Source: Clostridia bacterium
GTDB taxonomy: Bacteria; Bacillota; Clostridia; Monoglobales; Monoglobaceae
NCBI GenBank assembly: GCA_017622215.1
Contig: JAGARO010000004.1
Span: forward strand, 1-64,000
Reading direction: 5' to 3'
Length of the DNA stretch: 64,000 nt
Within the stretch, counting starts at the first letter, position 1, and every line of letters begins with the position of its first letter. Shown here piece after piece: positions 8,569-17,800 of the stretch. Both the position numbers and the translations under genes were made by a program. The notes beneath the pieces are model-generated. The model saw only the letters and a program-made list of their open reading frames with translations, was not told where the DNA came from and did no database searches.

Positions 8569-9238
8569 CTTCAGACACCTCAAATTTGTATCCTATTCCT
8601 CGTATAGTGTGAATATAATCCCCGCAGTCCATAAGTTTAAAGCGGAGCTTTTTAACGTGAGTATCAACGGTTCTTACGTCCCCGAAATAGTCAAAATCCC
8701 AGACGTTGTTAAGGATTTTATCTCTGGACAGGGCTATTCCGCTGTTGTCTATTAAAAAATTTAGAAGCTCAAATTCCTTAAAGGAAAGGTCTATTTTATT
8801 TCCGTTTACAGTTACGGTGTGGGCAAGAAGATTTATCTCAATTTTTCCTGCAATCTTGCTCTCTCCCGTGAGGGTGCGGTTACGCTTAAGCAGTGCCTCG
8901 GCGCGAGCCACAAGTATTTTCGGGCTGAATGGCTTTGAAATATATTCATCTGCACCGAGGTTAAAGCCGTGAAGCTCGTCGTTTTCCTCACCTCTTGCGG
9001 TAAGAATTATAATTGGAACATTGGAATGTTCACGGATAAATTTACAGACCTCCCAACCTGTCATCTTCGGCATCATAATATCAAGAATTACAAGAGCAAT
9101 ATCCTTTTCTGTGGTGAAAAGGTCAATTGCCTCTTCTCCGTCTTCTGCTTCTATAACCTGATAGCCCTTGGCGCAGAAAAAATCCTTTACAATCTGGCGG
9201 AGTCTGTATTCGTCGTCAGCAAGAAGAATCTTAACCAT
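8555..9238 (-). CDS. OmpR-family response regulator
   Basis: 227 residues. The receiver domain (1-120) has acidic pocket LADDE, phospho-acceptor Asp53 in VILDIMMP, and Lys in ISKPFSPK. A C-terminal winged helix carries SFKEFELLNFLIDNSG, VDTHVKKLRFKL and IRGIGYKFE. It should be phosphorylated by the coupled downstream kinase and bind DNA. A walJ-like gene is just upstream; walJ normally travels with walRK, but this regulator and kinase are not clearly WalRK. Confidence 0.93.
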   Translation of the reverse strand: MVKILLADDEYRLRQIVKDFFCAKGYQVIEAEDGEEAIDLFTTEKDIALVILDIMMPKMTGWEVCKFIREHSNVPIIILTARGEENDELHGFNLGADEYISKPFSPKILVARAEALLKRNRTLTGESKIAGKIEINLLAHTVTVNGNKIDLSFKEFELLNFLIDNSGIALSRDKILNNVWDFDYFGDVRTVDTHVKKLRFKLMDCGDYIHTIRGIGYKFEVSEDEKY

Positions 9239-9270
9239 ATAAACACTCCTTTCATTTTAACCACAGTTTA

Positions 9271-10065
9271 TCACTTGTTTGTGTCTTTTATGTGGCTCGG
9301 CTTGTCCATTGGTGCAACTGTCAGGGAAAAGTCCTTTCCCTCTTTTGCAGAGAGCTTGTCCATATAAGAGAGAAAACTGTTTCGTGCAATTGATGGAAGA
9401 TTATTTTCGGGACTGAGATGCCCGAGAATGAATTTTTCTGTGCCCCATTCTAAAAGCTTCTGTGCAAACTGTCCTGCAAAATCGTTGGACAGATGTCCGT
9501 AGTCGCCCAGGATTCTTGCTTTGAGCTGTTGAGGGTAAATGCCGTTTTTAAGCATATTTATATCGTGATTTGACTCTAAGACAATCTCCCTGGCACTCTT
9601 AACAGCCATTGCTATTTCGGGAGTGATTGTGCCTGAATCTGTAAGGTACGCAACCTTTTCCTTGCCCTTTTCAAAGGCGTAGCCCACAGGGTTTACAGCG
9701 TCATGGGAAATGCTAAAAGGTGCAATTTCAATCTCTCCAATTGCAAATTTGCCTCTATGTACCTTGATAGACTTATCCTTTATGCCTTCCTGTGCATTAT
9801 ACATTCTCTGCCAGGTTTCCTTGTTGGCAAAAATGGGAATATTCGTATTTCTTGAAAGAACGCCAAGGCCTTTTGTGTGGTCGCTATGCTCATGGGTTAT
9901 AACAACAGCGTCAATTTCTGCAATATCTTGCTCAAGATTGGCAAGAGACTCTTTAATTTGCTTAAAACTTACACCGCAGTCTATTAAAATTTTAGTTTTT
10001 CCGTCTGTTACAAAGCTACAGTTTCCCTTGCTTGAGCTTCGCAACGTTGTAATGGTGAGTGCCAT
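9271..10065 (-). CDS. walJ: MBL-fold metallohydrolase, WalJ/YycJ-like
   Basis: 264 residues. The metallo-beta-lactamase signature THEHSDHTKG binds two metals; SFKQIKESL, LTDSGT and the late ILGHLS complete the set. Length and motifs match YycJ/WalJ, a putative exonuclease linked to coordinating replication and cell division in Firmicutes. The ATG follows ggagatatt. It lies in a minus-strand run after the bofA-like gene and 33 bases before the two-component pair. That proximity recalls the walRK-walJ cluster, but the walH and walI genes are absent. Confidence 0.85.
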   Translation of the reverse strand: MALTITTLRSSSKGNCSFVTDGKTKILIDCGVSFKQIKESLANLEQDIAEIDAVVITHEHSDHTKGLGVLSRNTNIPIFANKETWQRMYNAQEGIKDKSIKVHRGKFAIGEIEIAPFSISHDAVNPVGYAFEKGKEKVAYLTDSGTITPEIAMAVKSAREIVLESNHDINMLKNGIYPQQLKARILGDYGHLSNDFAGQFAQKLLEWGTEKFILGHLSPENNLPSIARNSFLSYMDKLSAKEGKDFSLTVAPMDKPSHIKDTNK

Positions 10066-10073
10066 AATATCTC

Positions 10074-10337
10074 CTATAAGATAAGCTGAAGAACGAAAAG
10101 AAGAATAACCCCGGGAATGCCTAAAATTCCTGCAATAAGTGAGGTTATAATGTTTATGTCAATTGTAAGACCTGCAAAGCCAATGCTGTTTATAATATAA
10201 AGGAGAAGTCCCCCTAAAATTCCGTTTACAACAAGACGGATAAGCCACTTTATTGGCTTAGTAAAAATCTTCCAGAAAACAAAAAGCACAGCAAGTCCGA
10301 TTATGTAGGCTGAAATTGCACCAAAATCAAATGCCAT
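10074..10337 (-). CDS. Pro-sigma-K processing inhibitor BofA-like
   Basis: 87 residues with two or three hydrophobic segments. The pattern VNGILGGLLLYIINSIG then ITSLIAGILGIPGVILL matches the BofA family (Asn-Gly-x2-Gly, then TxLxxGxLGxPG). In Bacillus, BofA holds the SpoIVFB protease inactive in the forespore outer membrane until sigma-K activation. Many clostridia keep BofA-like proteins whose exact role is unclear. It has an aaaggag site and is likely cotranscribed with the genes around it. Confidence 0.75.
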   Translation of the reverse strand: MAFDFGAISAYIIGLAVLFVFWKIFTKPIKWLIRLVVNGILGGLLLYIINSIGFAGLTIDINIITSLIAGILGIPGVILLFVLQLIL

Positions 10338-10352
10338 AATATCAACTCCTTT

Positions 10353-10955
10353 TTATTCAATATATTCACGAAGTCTGAATTTTACGCCACAATCCTCTGC
10401 AATTTTTCTGCAGTTTTCAATCTGTTCCTTTGAAATTGTGGTGTCAACAACTGAAAAAATTACTTCAGGCACGTATTTTGCGGCCTTTTTTCCGAAATCC
10501 TGCAGGGCAAAAAATGCCTCTTCTCCAAAAATGCTTTTACAGATTTCCTGATATTCCTTTTCGTTGTCGGTGTTTAAGCTTATTGAAACAGAGTCAATAA
10601 CCCCCTCCATTTCAGGTGTTACATCCCTTTTGTGAATAAGGTTTGCCTGACCGTTTGTGTTGACACGGATTTTAATTCCGTAGGTTTCCTTAAGCCATTT
10701 TCCAACAGCAATTACGTCGTCAAATCTCTCAAGAGGCTCTCCGAAACCGCAGAAAACTACGCTGTCGTATTTTTTCATATCTCTTTTTAAGAAATCAGCC
10801 TTAATTTCTTCCACAGCAGGCTCTCTGTCAAGCCAGAGATTGTCCTCGCCGTTTACATCGCTGTGATTATTTCTCAAACAGAAACAGCAGTCGTTACTGC
10901 ATTTATTTGTAAGGTTCACATAAAGTGAATTTCCAAGTTCGTAAGTTATTGTCAT
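10353..10955 (-). CDS. TatD-associated radical SAM protein
   Basis: 200 residues from the ATG at 10955, which has ggagga 6 bases ahead; a TTG at 10973 within tsaD is less likely. NLTNKCSNDCCFCLRN holds the CxxxCxxC [4Fe-4S] motif, and VVFCGFGEPLERFDDV is the GGEP-like SAM-binding strand. The family is the small radical SAM protein usually found with a TatD nuclease; no tatD lies next to it here. The substrate is unknown. The start is 11 bases after the tsaD stop. Confidence 0.8.
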   Translation of the reverse strand: MTITYELGNSLYVNLTNKCSNDCCFCLRNNHSDVNGEDNLWLDREPAVEEIKADFLKRDMKKYDSVVFCGFGEPLERFDDVIAVGKWLKETYGIKIRVNTNGQANLIHKRDVTPEMEGVIDSVSISLNTDNEKEYQEICKSIFGEEAFFALQDFGKKAAKYVPEVIFSVVDTTISKEQIENCRKIAEDCGVKFRLREYIE

Positions 10956-10965
10956 AATGTCCTCC

Positions 10966-11970
10966 TTAATCAAGGCTCAGGTTTGCAACAGCGTTAAGCT
11001 CTGCATTTGCAATTTCCCCGTCTTTGTAGGCATAATATGCGGCACAGCCAATCATAGCTGCGTTGTCTGTGCACAAAATCGGCGACGGACAGTTAAATAA
11101 AAATCCGTTTTTCTTCGCCTTTTCTTCAACTCTTTCGCGGAGTGGTCTGTTTGATGCAACACCGCCTGCAAGGGCAATCTGTGTTACACCGCAGGACTTT
11201 GCACAGTCTATAAGATGACTGCTTAAAACGTCAACAACAGCCTCCTGAAAGGATGCGGCAACGTCAGCCTTGTTTATTTCTTCGCCCTTTTGTTCAGCGT
11301 TGTGAATATAGTTGATTACTGCAGTTTTAACACCGCTGAAACTGAAGTCAAAGCCCTTGTCTCCCATTTTAACTCTCGGGAAACGGATTGCTTCAGGGTT
11401 GCCCTCTTCTGCAAGCTTCTGTACCTTTGGACCGCCCGGGTAACCAAGCCCTAAAACTCTTGCAACCTTGTCAAATGCCTCCCCTGCTGCGTCGTCGCAG
11501 GTTCTTGCTAAAACTTCATATTTGTTGTAGTCCTTAACGTGAACAATGTGGCTGTGGCCACCTGAGGCTACAAGACAGATAAAGGGTGGCTTGAAATCAG
11601 GGTTCTCAATATAGTTTGCACAGATGTGTCCCTTGATGTGATGAACAGGAATAAGCGGTTTGTTTAAGGCGTAGGAAAGAGCCTTTGCCTCTGAAACGCC
11701 AACGAGGAGTGCCCCTACAAGTCCAGGCCCGTAGGTTACAGCCAAGGCGTCAATGTCCTCAAAGGTGAGGTTTGCATCGGATAATGCTTTATCCACAACA
11801 TCGCTGATGTTTTCAATGTGCTTTCTTGATGCAATTTCAGGCACAACTCCTCCATATTTTTTATGTATTTCAATCTGTGTATTTATAATATTTGAAAGAA
11901 CTTCTGTGCCGTTTTCCACCACTGCAGCGGCAGTTTCGTCGCAGGAACTTTCTATTGCAAGTATTTTCAT
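10966..11970 (-). CDS. tsaD: tRNA N6-threonylcarbamoyladenosine synthase TsaD
   Basis: 334 residues, full length. It begins [18 protein letters not shown] and carries the metal-binding HHIKGH, ATP-site segments [10 protein letters not shown] and [12 protein letters not shown], and DNAAMIG. TsaD transfers the threonylcarbamoyl group to A37 of ANN-decoding tRNAs, working with TsaB, TsaE and TsaC; the first two are not adjacent as they often are. It is divergent from rlmB across about 110 bases. Confidence 0.96.
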   Translation of the reverse strand: MKILAIESSCDETAAAVVENGTEVLSNIINTQIEIHKKYGGVVPEIASRKHIENISDVVDKALSDANLTFEDIDALAVTYGPGLVGALLVGVSEAKALSYALNKPLIPVHHIKGHICANYIENPDFKPPFICLVASGGHSHIVHVKDYNKYEVLARTCDDAAGEAFDKVARVLGLGYPGGPKVQKLAEEGNPEAIRFPRVKMGDKGFDFSFSGVKTAVINYIHNAEQKGEEINKADVAASFQEAVVDVLSSHLIDCAKSCGVTQIALAGGVASNRPLRERVEEKAKKNGFLFNCPSPILCTDNAAMIGCAAYYAYKDGEIANAELNAVANLSLD

Positions 11971-12030
11971 AAAACCATTGCCTTTCTTAAGGTTTTTATA
12001 CCCTATTATTATACAACACTACAAAAAATA

Positions 12031-12059
12031 TTGCAATACAAATATTCTTATGTTATACT
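12031..12059 (+). promoter_or_regulatory. SigA-type promoter of rlmB operon
   Basis: TTGCAA, 17 bases, TATACT, ending about 25 bases before the rlmB start. Confidence 0.65.
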
Positions 12060-12083
12060 TATTGTGTATAAGGAGTTTTTATT

Positions 12084-12821
12084 ATGGATGATAAAATTTA
12101 CGGAAGAAACCCTGTGATTGAGGCACTTGCTTCAGGCAGGGAGATTGATAAAATACTAATTCAGGACGGAATTAAGCACAGTCAGATTTCTAAGATTGTG
12201 GCTATGGCAAAGGAGAGGAAAATTCCTTTCCAGTTTGTTGATAAGCACAAGCTTTCCGACCTGGTGCAGGGTGAAAACCATCAGGGCGTTGTAGCTTTCG
12301 GCGCCGCCCACGCTTACGCTGAGGTGGAGGACATTTTGGAAAAGGCAAGAGAAAAGGGTGAAGCTCCTTTTGTAGTTATTTGCGAGGGACTTACAGACCC
12401 GCATAACCTTGGCTCGATTATTCGTTCAGCCTGCGCGGCAGGTGCTCATGGCGTGATTATTCCTAAAAATCGAAGCGTGTCCCTTTCTGCAACAGTTTCA
12501 AAGGTTTCTGCGGGAGCAATTGAATATGTGCCTGTTGCAAGGGTTTCAAATATTGCACAGACCATTGAAAAGCTGAAAAAAGAGGGGCTTTGGATTGTGG
12601 GAACAGACCTTTCTGCTACCCAGACCCATTACGAGTGCGACTTAAAGGGCGCCCTTGGTATAGTTATCGGCAACGAAGGAGAGGGAATTTCAAGAATTGT
12701 AAGAGAAAGTTGTGATTTTCTCGTAAAAATTCCTATGATTGGGGAAATTGAGTCCTTAAACGCCTCAGTTTCAGCAGGCATCCTCCTTTATGAAGCCTTA
12801 AGACAGAGGTTAGGAAAATGA
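12084..12821 (+). CDS. rlmB: 23S rRNA (guanosine-2'-O)-methyltransferase RlmB-like
   Basis: 245 residues. An N-terminal substrate-binding domain (about 1-75, IYGRNPVIEAL) precedes a SPOUT knot domain with the SpoU motifs NLGSIIRSACAAG, GNEGEGIS and IPMIGEIESLNASVSAGI. It should 2'-O-methylate 23S rRNA G2251 in the peptidyl-transferase P loop. It starts after aaggag and its stop overlaps the comM start as ATGA, so the genes are coupled. TrmH-family specificity is hard to fix from sequence alone. Confidence 0.9.
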   Translation: MDDKIYGRNPVIEALASGREIDKILIQDGIKHSQISKIVAMAKERKIPFQFVDKHKLSDLVQGENHQGVVAFGAAHAYAEVEDILEKAREKGEAPFVVICEGLTDPHNLGSIIRSACAAGAHGVIIPKNRSVSLSATVSKVSAGAIEYVPVARVSNIAQTIEKLKKEGLWIVGTDLSATQTHYECDLKGALGIVIGNEGEGISRIVRESCDFLVKIPMIGEIESLNASVSAGILLYEALRQRLGK

Positions 12822-14341
12822 GTCTTTCTAAAGTAAATTCATGCGGACTTCTTGGGATTGACGGCTATATTATAAGCGTTGAAACAGATATTTCAAACGG
12901 CATTCCCTCTTTTGAAATTGTAGGACTTCCTGATACAGCTGTAAGGGAATCCAAGGAGAGAATAAGGTCGGCTGTTAAAAATTCAGGTCTTATTATGCCT
13001 GCAAAGAAGATTACAGTAAATCTTGCTCCTGCCAATATTAAAAAGGGCGGGGCATACCTTGATTTGCCCATTGCTATGGGAATTCTGCTTGCAACAAAAC
13101 AGACGATTCTTGCGCAAGATGCAGTTTTCATTGGCGAGCTTGCTTTGGATGGCGCCTTGCGAGGTGCTGACGGAGTTTTACCTATGGTGATTTCTGCTGC
13201 GAAAAACGGTATAAAGAGAGCCTTTGTGCCTTTTGAAAATGCCCGTGAGGCAGGAGTTGTAAAAGGAATTGAAATTTATGGTGCAAGGTCTTTAGAGGAG
13301 ATTTTGCTTCACCTTACAGGTCAGAAAGAAATTGAGCCTTATGTAACAGATACAGAGGAGCTGTTTTCCACAGCTGAAAAATATTTGTATGACTTTGCAG
13401 AGGTCAAGGGTCAGGAGCAGGTAAAACGTGCTCTTGAAATTGCTGCTGCAGGAGGACATAACATACTTATGATTGGTCCTCCTGGCTCTGGTAAAACTAT
13501 GCTTGCCCAGAGAGTGCCGACGATTTTGCCTGATTTGTCTTTTGATGAGGCCCTTGAGGTTACAAAAATTCACAGTATTTCAGGAGTTCTGGAAAGTCCT
13601 CTTGTTACTGCAAGACCATTCCGCAGTCCACACCATACGATTTCTGCGGTGGGATTGTCAGGTGGCGGAACAAATCCAAAGCCTGGGGAAATTTCCCTAG
13701 CCCATAACGGAGTATTGTTTTTGGATGAACTGCCTGAATTTCACAGGGACGCCCTTGAGGTATTAAGACAGCCTCTTGAGGACCAGAAGGTAACAATCTC
13801 CCGTGCGGGAGGAACTTTTGCTTTTCCGTCAAACTTTATGCTGGTTGCAAGTACAAATCCTTGTCCTTGCGGGTTCAACGGAGACCCAAACCACGAATGT
13901 AAGTGCACACAGGCACAGATTCAGAGATATATAGGAAAGATAAGCGGACCGCTTTTAGACAGAATTGATATTCACATTGAAGTGCCTGCAGTAAAATATG
14001 AGGACCTTGAAACAAGGGGCTCGGCGGAGAAATCTGCTGATATAAAGGCGAGAGTTGATAAGGCGAGAAAGCTCCAGCTTGAAAGATATAAAGACACAGG
14101 GGTATATTCAAACAGTATGCTCACACCTGCACTGATTGAGGAACATTGTCAGCTTGACGAACAAACAAATGCTTTGCTTAAAAATGCCTTTGACAGCCTT
14201 GGACTCAGCGCCCGTGCCCATAACAGAATTTTAAAGGTTGCAAGAACCGTTGCAGATTTAGAGGGCAGGGAGAAGATTGAGGCAAAGGATATTCTGGAGG
14301 CAATCCAGTACAGAACCTTAGACAGAAAATTCAGCCTTTAA
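12818..14341 (+). CDS. comM: YifB/ComM-type Mg-chelatase-like AAA+ ATPase
   Basis: 507 residues, the family length. Order: Lon-like N-terminal domain (about 20-140, ENARE), AAA+ domain with Walker A GPPGSGKT near residue 222 and Walker B LFLDELPEF, then the C-terminal Mg-chelatase segment. A Cys-rich patch (CPCGFNGDPNHECKC) is typical of the family. ComM is a hexameric helicase that drives branch migration during natural transformation in Gram-negatives; in clostridia the role is inferred. It is translationally coupled to rlmB. Confidence 0.92.
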   Translation: MSLSKVNSCGLLGIDGYIISVETDISNGIPSFEIVGLPDTAVRESKERIRSAVKNSGLIMPAKKITVNLAPANIKKGGAYLDLPIAMGILLATKQTILAQDAVFIGELALDGALRGADGVLPMVISAAKNGIKRAFVPFENAREAGVVKGIEIYGARSLEEILLHLTGQKEIEPYVTDTEELFSTAEKYLYDFAEVKGQEQVKRALEIAAAGGHNILMIGPPGSGKTMLAQRVPTILPDLSFDEALEVTKIHSISGVLESPLVTARPFRSPHHTISAVGLSGGGTNPKPGEISLAHNGVLFLDELPEFHRDALEVLRQPLEDQKVTISRAGGTFAFPSNFMLVASTNPCPCGFNGDPNHECKCTQAQIQRYIGKISGPLLDRIDIHIEVPAVKYEDLETRGSAEKSADIKARVDKARKLQLERYKDTGVYSNSMLTPALIEEHCQLDEQTNALLKNAFDSLGLSARAHNRILKVARTVADLEGREKIEAKDILEAIQYRTLDRKFSL

Positions 14342-14353
14342 GGAGGTTTACTT

Positions 14354-14854
14354 TTGAGAATACATATAGTTTTGGTGGAACCTGAAATTCCATCTAATAC
14401 AGGGAACATATCCCGTACCTGCTCGGTGATTGATTCGCCACTTCATCTTGTTCACCCACTTGGCTTTGATATAAGCGACAAAATGGTGAAAAGAGCAGGA
14501 CTTGATTATTGGGATGAACTTGAGCTTTACGAATATAATTCCTTTGAAGAGGTAAGAGAAAAATATCCTGAGGGAGATTTTTATTACTGCACAACAAAGG
14601 GGAAAATTACATATAGCGACGCTGATTACAAAAATAACGGGGACAGGGACATTTTCCTTGTTTTTGGCAAGGAAACAAAGGGTCTTCCTGAGGATTTATT
14701 AAAGGACAATTATGATAAATGTATAAGAATTCCTATGAAAGTGAATAAAAGGTCGCTGAATCTGTCAAACTCTGTGGCGGTTATAGCCTACGAGGTTTTA
14801 AGACAGACTGAATTCGGGGAACTTCAAAGACAGGGGGAAATTAAAAATGATTAA
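14354..14854 (+). CDS. trmL: tRNA (cytidine/uridine-34-2'-O)-methyltransferase TrmL
   Basis: 166 residues from a TTG start with aggagg ahead. It begins MRIHIVLVEPEIPSNTGNIS and has FGKETKGLPED and SLNLSNSVAVIAYE, the SPOUT motifs of the minimal YibK/TrmL/CspR family. It methylates the wobble ribose of tRNA-Leu isoacceptors. It follows comM by 12 bases and overlaps degV by 8, in one operon. Confidence 0.93.
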   Translation: MRIHIVLVEPEIPSNTGNISRTCSVIDSPLHLVHPLGFDISDKMVKRAGLDYWDELELYEYNSFEEVREKYPEGDFYYCTTKGKITYSDADYKNNGDRDIFLVFGKETKGLPEDLLKDNYDKCIRIPMKVNKRSLNLSNSVAVIAYEVLRQTEFGELQRQGEIKND

Positions 14855-15701
14855 ATTTGTATGTGATGTATCAGCAGACATCCCTGCTGAAATTGCGAAA
14901 GAAAAGGGACTTAGAGTATTTCCTTTTTATGTAAACTATCCTGACGACAGCTTTCTTGCTGATATTGACTTAAGCCCAAAGGCGTTTTACGAGAAGTTTA
15001 AGTCAAGGGAGGATTTACCTTCCACAAGTCAGACTCCTCCACAGCTTGTAGAGGATACATACAGGGAGCTTGGCAAGGAAAACCAGATTATTCATATCTG
15101 TATTCCTGCCAACGGCAGCGGTACTTTCCAGACAGCGAAAAATATTGCCGACGAGCTTAATGAAGAGGGCTTTGATATTACAGTTATCGACTCAAAGTGC
15201 TATTCAATGGGTATTGGCTATCATATTTTAAAGGCTGTGGAAATGGCTGAAAATGGCAAGACAAAGGAAGAAATTGTTGATTATCTTAATCACGTTTATG
15301 AGAGAGACAGAGCGTATTTTATTGTTGACGACCTGACAACTCTCCAGAAAGGCGGAAGAATTAAGGCTACAACAATGGTTATAACAAAGCTCCTTGATAT
15401 TAAGCCGATTCTCCGTACAGACAACGGTAAGGTTGAGGCTTTTGAAAAGGTTAAGGGACTTAAAAAGGCAATTTCCAAAATGGTGAATATTGCAGTTGAA
15501 AATATGGCTGACCCTGAAAACGGAGAGGTAGTTCTACTTTCAAACGAGGCTGATGATAAGCTTGAAATTGCAAAGAAAATGGTTGAAGAAAAGCTTAATC
15601 CGAAGAAAATAAGCACTTACGACGTAGGCCCGATTATTACCTGCCACGCAGGAATGGGCGTTATCGGAATATTCTTTGAACATAAGGAAACAGAGGAATA
15701 A
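14847..15701 (+). CDS. DegV family fatty-acid-binding protein
   Basis: 284 residues. The EDD fold is shown by FVCDVSADIPAEIA at the N-terminus, STSQTPP (the fatty-acid carboxylate-binding loop) near residue 60, a central IPANGSGTFQTA and the C-terminal GPIITCHAGMGVIGIF. DegV/FakB proteins present fatty acids to the FakA kinase; some Firmicutes have several copies of unknown specificity. No fakA is near. Its start overlaps trmL, and the DUF4364 gene follows after 2 bases. Confidence 0.9.
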   Translation: MIKFVCDVSADIPAEIAKEKGLRVFPFYVNYPDDSFLADIDLSPKAFYEKFKSREDLPSTSQTPPQLVEDTYRELGKENQIIHICIPANGSGTFQTAKNIADELNEEGFDITVIDSKCYSMGIGYHILKAVEMAENGKTKEEIVDYLNHVYERDRAYFIVDDLTTLQKGGRIKATTMVITKLLDIKPILRTDNGKVEAFEKVKGLKKAISKMVNIAVENMADPENGEVVLLSNEADDKLEIAKKMVEEKLNPKKISTYDVGPIITCHAGMGVIGIFFEHKETEE

Positions 15702-15703
15702 TT

Positions 15704-16231
15704 ATGTATCTTGAAAAAGACGAGAAAAAGTTTACGATTTTGTATGCTGTGGGAAAGTATTCAACACCGATTTCCGTGGAAAGACTTTATTCAATTCTTA
15801 CATGGGACAAGGAAATAATGGAATACTTTGAAATAGCTGAAATGGTTGACGAGCTTTTAAAAGACGGATATATTGAAAAAACCTTTTACAGAAACGAGGA
15901 GTGCTTTACTCTTACAACAGAGGGCGTAAATGCCAATAAGTTTTTTGCTGAAAGATGCCCGAAAAGTATAAGAGACCGTATTGATACAGAAATCGGCACA
16001 AGCCGTTTTGCTGAGGTTAAGGACCCAAATCTCGTAAAGGGTGAGGCAAGGCCCCTGAGCCACAGCGAGTATGCTGCGAAGCTGACTATCTTTGACAACA
16101 AAACTCCTATGCTTGACCTTACAGTAAACATGGGTTCAAGACCCCAGGCGGAGAGGGTTGCAAAATATTTTGAAGAAAATTCAGGGGAAATTTATCAGGA
16201 AATCTTAAAAATTCTCAATCCGGATAAATAA
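15704..16231 (+). CDS. DUF4364 family winged-helix protein
   Basis: 175 residues. The N-terminal part (YAVGKYSTPISVERLYSIL, then a repeat of short helices and YIEKTFYRNEECFTLTTEGV) looks like a winged helix. The second half, with a beta-rich segment and NMGSRPQAERVAKYF, fits DUF4364, a family confined mostly to clostridia and suspected of transcriptional regulation. It is the last gene of the rlmB operon, and its 3' end overlaps the convergent YkvI gene by 17 bases. Confidence 0.8.
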   Translation: MYLEKDEKKFTILYAVGKYSTPISVERLYSILTWDKEIMEYFEIAEMVDELLKDGYIEKTFYRNEECFTLTTEGVNANKFFAERCPKSIRDRIDTEIGTSRFAEVKDPNLVKGEARPLSHSEYAAKLTIFDNKTPMLDLTVNMGSRPQAERVAKYFEENSGEIYQEILKILNPDK

Positions 16232-17201
16232 CCCGCATAGTCCAGAGGAGCCCTAAAACTCCGCAGACAAAGTAAACCCTTGACACAAGGACTGAAAAGC
16301 CGAAAAGTGAAAAAGGGAGAGCTATAAGACAAAGAAGTGCAGACAGGATAACCCTGTCTGTCTTTTTTTCGGTTTTGATTGAATTTAAGATGCCAAAACC
16401 GCTCGATACAGCTGTGGTTATAATTGCCATAAGGAGAATCCCTCCGTACAGCTTTTCCGTAACTCCCGCTGTTAAGGCAAGAAGTGGCAGGTCTTCGTTT
16501 ATTACACGGGAAAAGTTTGTGTTTATAGCAAGCCATATAATAAGTATAAGAAAACTGATTATTCCCCCTGTAATTATGGAAACAGTTTTAATTGTTTTCT
16601 CTGTCAGCCCTTTTGAAAGAGGTACAAGGACGCCTGCGGAGGTAATTGTATTAAAACTTGCGTAGCAGACTGCGGAGAAGAGACTGCCTGCAGTCGAAGA
16701 TGCAAAAACCGACAGGGTGGCGGAAAATGAAACACAGATTATCCCAAAAACCATAATAGGAACGAGAAATGTGTTTGTAGCCACAAGCCCTTTTTCTCCG
16801 AAAATGAGAATTATAAAACAGATAAGGGCTGTGAGAACAGACCCAAGGGGTGCACCTGTGCCACAGAGGCGGTGAAAGGCAGAGCCTCCTCCTGACAGCA
16901 TTATAAAAAAGGAAACAAACATAAAGAATTTTACAAAGAGTCTGATTAAAAAGCTCCATTTTCCGCAAAGCACAAGGGCAAAGGAGTCGAAATCAGTTAT
17001 GTTGTACCGCCTTGCTTTTTTGAGGGTCTGATAAATAATTGCTCCGAAAAGTAAGGATGCGAGGATTATGGGGGTAAAATCGCTGCGGCTTTTTATGGAG
17101 AAAAATTCAAGGATTTCTCTGCCTGACGCAAAGCCTGCACCGATTATAAGACCTGTTAAAACAAAGATAATTTTAGAATTTTTTATAAATGTATTAAGCA
17201 T
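16215..17201 (-). CDS. YkvI-like membrane transporter
   Basis: 328 residues with about 9-10 hydrophobic helices. The first holds GLIIGAGFASGREILEFF, a Gly-rich unwound helix of the LeuT-fold kind that marks the YkvI family of the APC superfamily. Further conserved parts are FFIMLSGGGSAF and ASFNTITSAGVLVPL. Substrate unknown. Translation overlaps the convergent DUF4364 gene end. Confidence 0.78.
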   Translation of the reverse strand: MLNTFIKNSKIIFVLTGLIIGAGFASGREILEFFSIKSRSDFTPIILASLLFGAIIYQTLKKARRYNITDFDSFALVLCGKWSFLIRLFVKFFMFVSFFIMLSGGGSAFHRLCGTGAPLGSVLTALICFIILIFGEKGLVATNTFLVPIMVFGIICVSFSATLSVFASSTAGSLFSAVCYASFNTITSAGVLVPLSKGLTEKTIKTVSIITGGIISFLILIIWLAINTNFSRVINEDLPLLALTAGVTEKLYGGILLMAIITTAVSSGFGILNSIKTEKKTDRVILSALLCLIALPFSLFGFSVLVSRVYFVCGVLGLLWTMRVIYPD

Positions 17202-17298
17202 AAATTGTGTATCACTCCAGGGAAAATACTATATGTAGTTGTCCTAAAAATTTTATTCCTGAAAATAGAAAATATTACAAAAATTTGGCGAAAAACCA

Positions 17299-17327
17299 TT
17301 GACAAGTCTTGATTTTCGTGATACAAT
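17299..17327 (+). promoter_or_regulatory. SigA promoter of the rpmG-secE-nusG-rplKAJL operon
   Basis: A perfect TTGACA, 17 bases, TACAAT. The leader of about 70 bases holds a small CCTCT-GCGA-AGAGG hairpin (about 17334-17347) before rpmG. Confidence 0.85.
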
Positions 17328-17404
17328 AATCCTACCTCTGCGAAGAGGCTTTATTTGTGTTGTAAAAATATCGAAAGGTATTGACATAGGAAAGGGTGAA
17401 CAGA

Positions 17405-17554
17405 ATGAGAGTAAAAATTACATTAGCTTGCTCTGAATGTAAGCAGAGAAACTATGACACTATGAAGAACAAGAAGAATAATCCTGATAGACTTGAAATG
17501 AACAAGTATTGTCGCTTCTGCAAGAAGCACACACTTCATAAGGAAACAAAGTAA
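17405..17554 (+). CDS. rpmG: 50S ribosomal protein L33
   Basis: A short gene of 49 residues, starting [17 protein letters not shown] and ending [14 protein letters not shown]. The two CxxC pairs (CSEC, CRFC) make it the zinc-ribbon form of L33. It sits in the classical place directly before secE and nusG, behind the strong promoter, with an aaagggtg site ahead of the ATG. Confidence 0.96.
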   Translation: MRVKITLACSECKQRNYDTMKNKKNNPDRLEMNKYCRFCKKHTLHKETK

Positions 17555-17581
17555 TTTACTTTGGAATAAGGAGTTATAGTT

Positions 17582-17770
17582 ATGTTTAAAAAGATAAAAG
17601 ACTGGTTTATCGATATGAAGGCTGAATTTAAAAAGGTAGTTTGGCCAAAGTTCGCTAAAGTTAGACAGAACACATTCATCGTAATTTTGTTTGTTATTAT
17701 CGTTGGTGCAATAATCTGGATACTTGACTGGTTATTTAACCTTGGTTTCACAGCATTGTTGACCAAATAA
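17582..17770 (+). CDS. secE: Protein translocase subunit SecE
   Basis: 62 residues. A short amphipathic start with ELKKV-type motif AEFKKVVWPKF (residues 14-24) is followed by one membrane helix (about 34-56), the standard Firmicute SecE. It clamps SecY in the translocon. It has aaggag and lies between rpmG and nusG as usual. Confidence 0.96.
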   Translation: MFKKIKDWFIDMKAEFKKVVWPKFAKVRQNTFIVILFVIIVGAIIWILDWLFNLGFTALLTK

Positions 17771-17771
17771 T

Positions 17772-17800
17772 CAGGAGGGGAATGGGTATATCCCAATATT
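17772..17800 (+). promoter_or_regulatory. Unusual nusG ribosome binding region: SD separated from ATG by a hairpin
   Basis: The only good Shine-Dalgarno (AGGAGGGG, 17773-17780) is about 22 bases from the nusG ATG. In between, TGGG-TATAT-CCCA (17783-17795) can fold, which would leave an effective spacing of about 9. A competing ATG at 17782 opens only a 9-codon frame. Confidence 0.5.
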
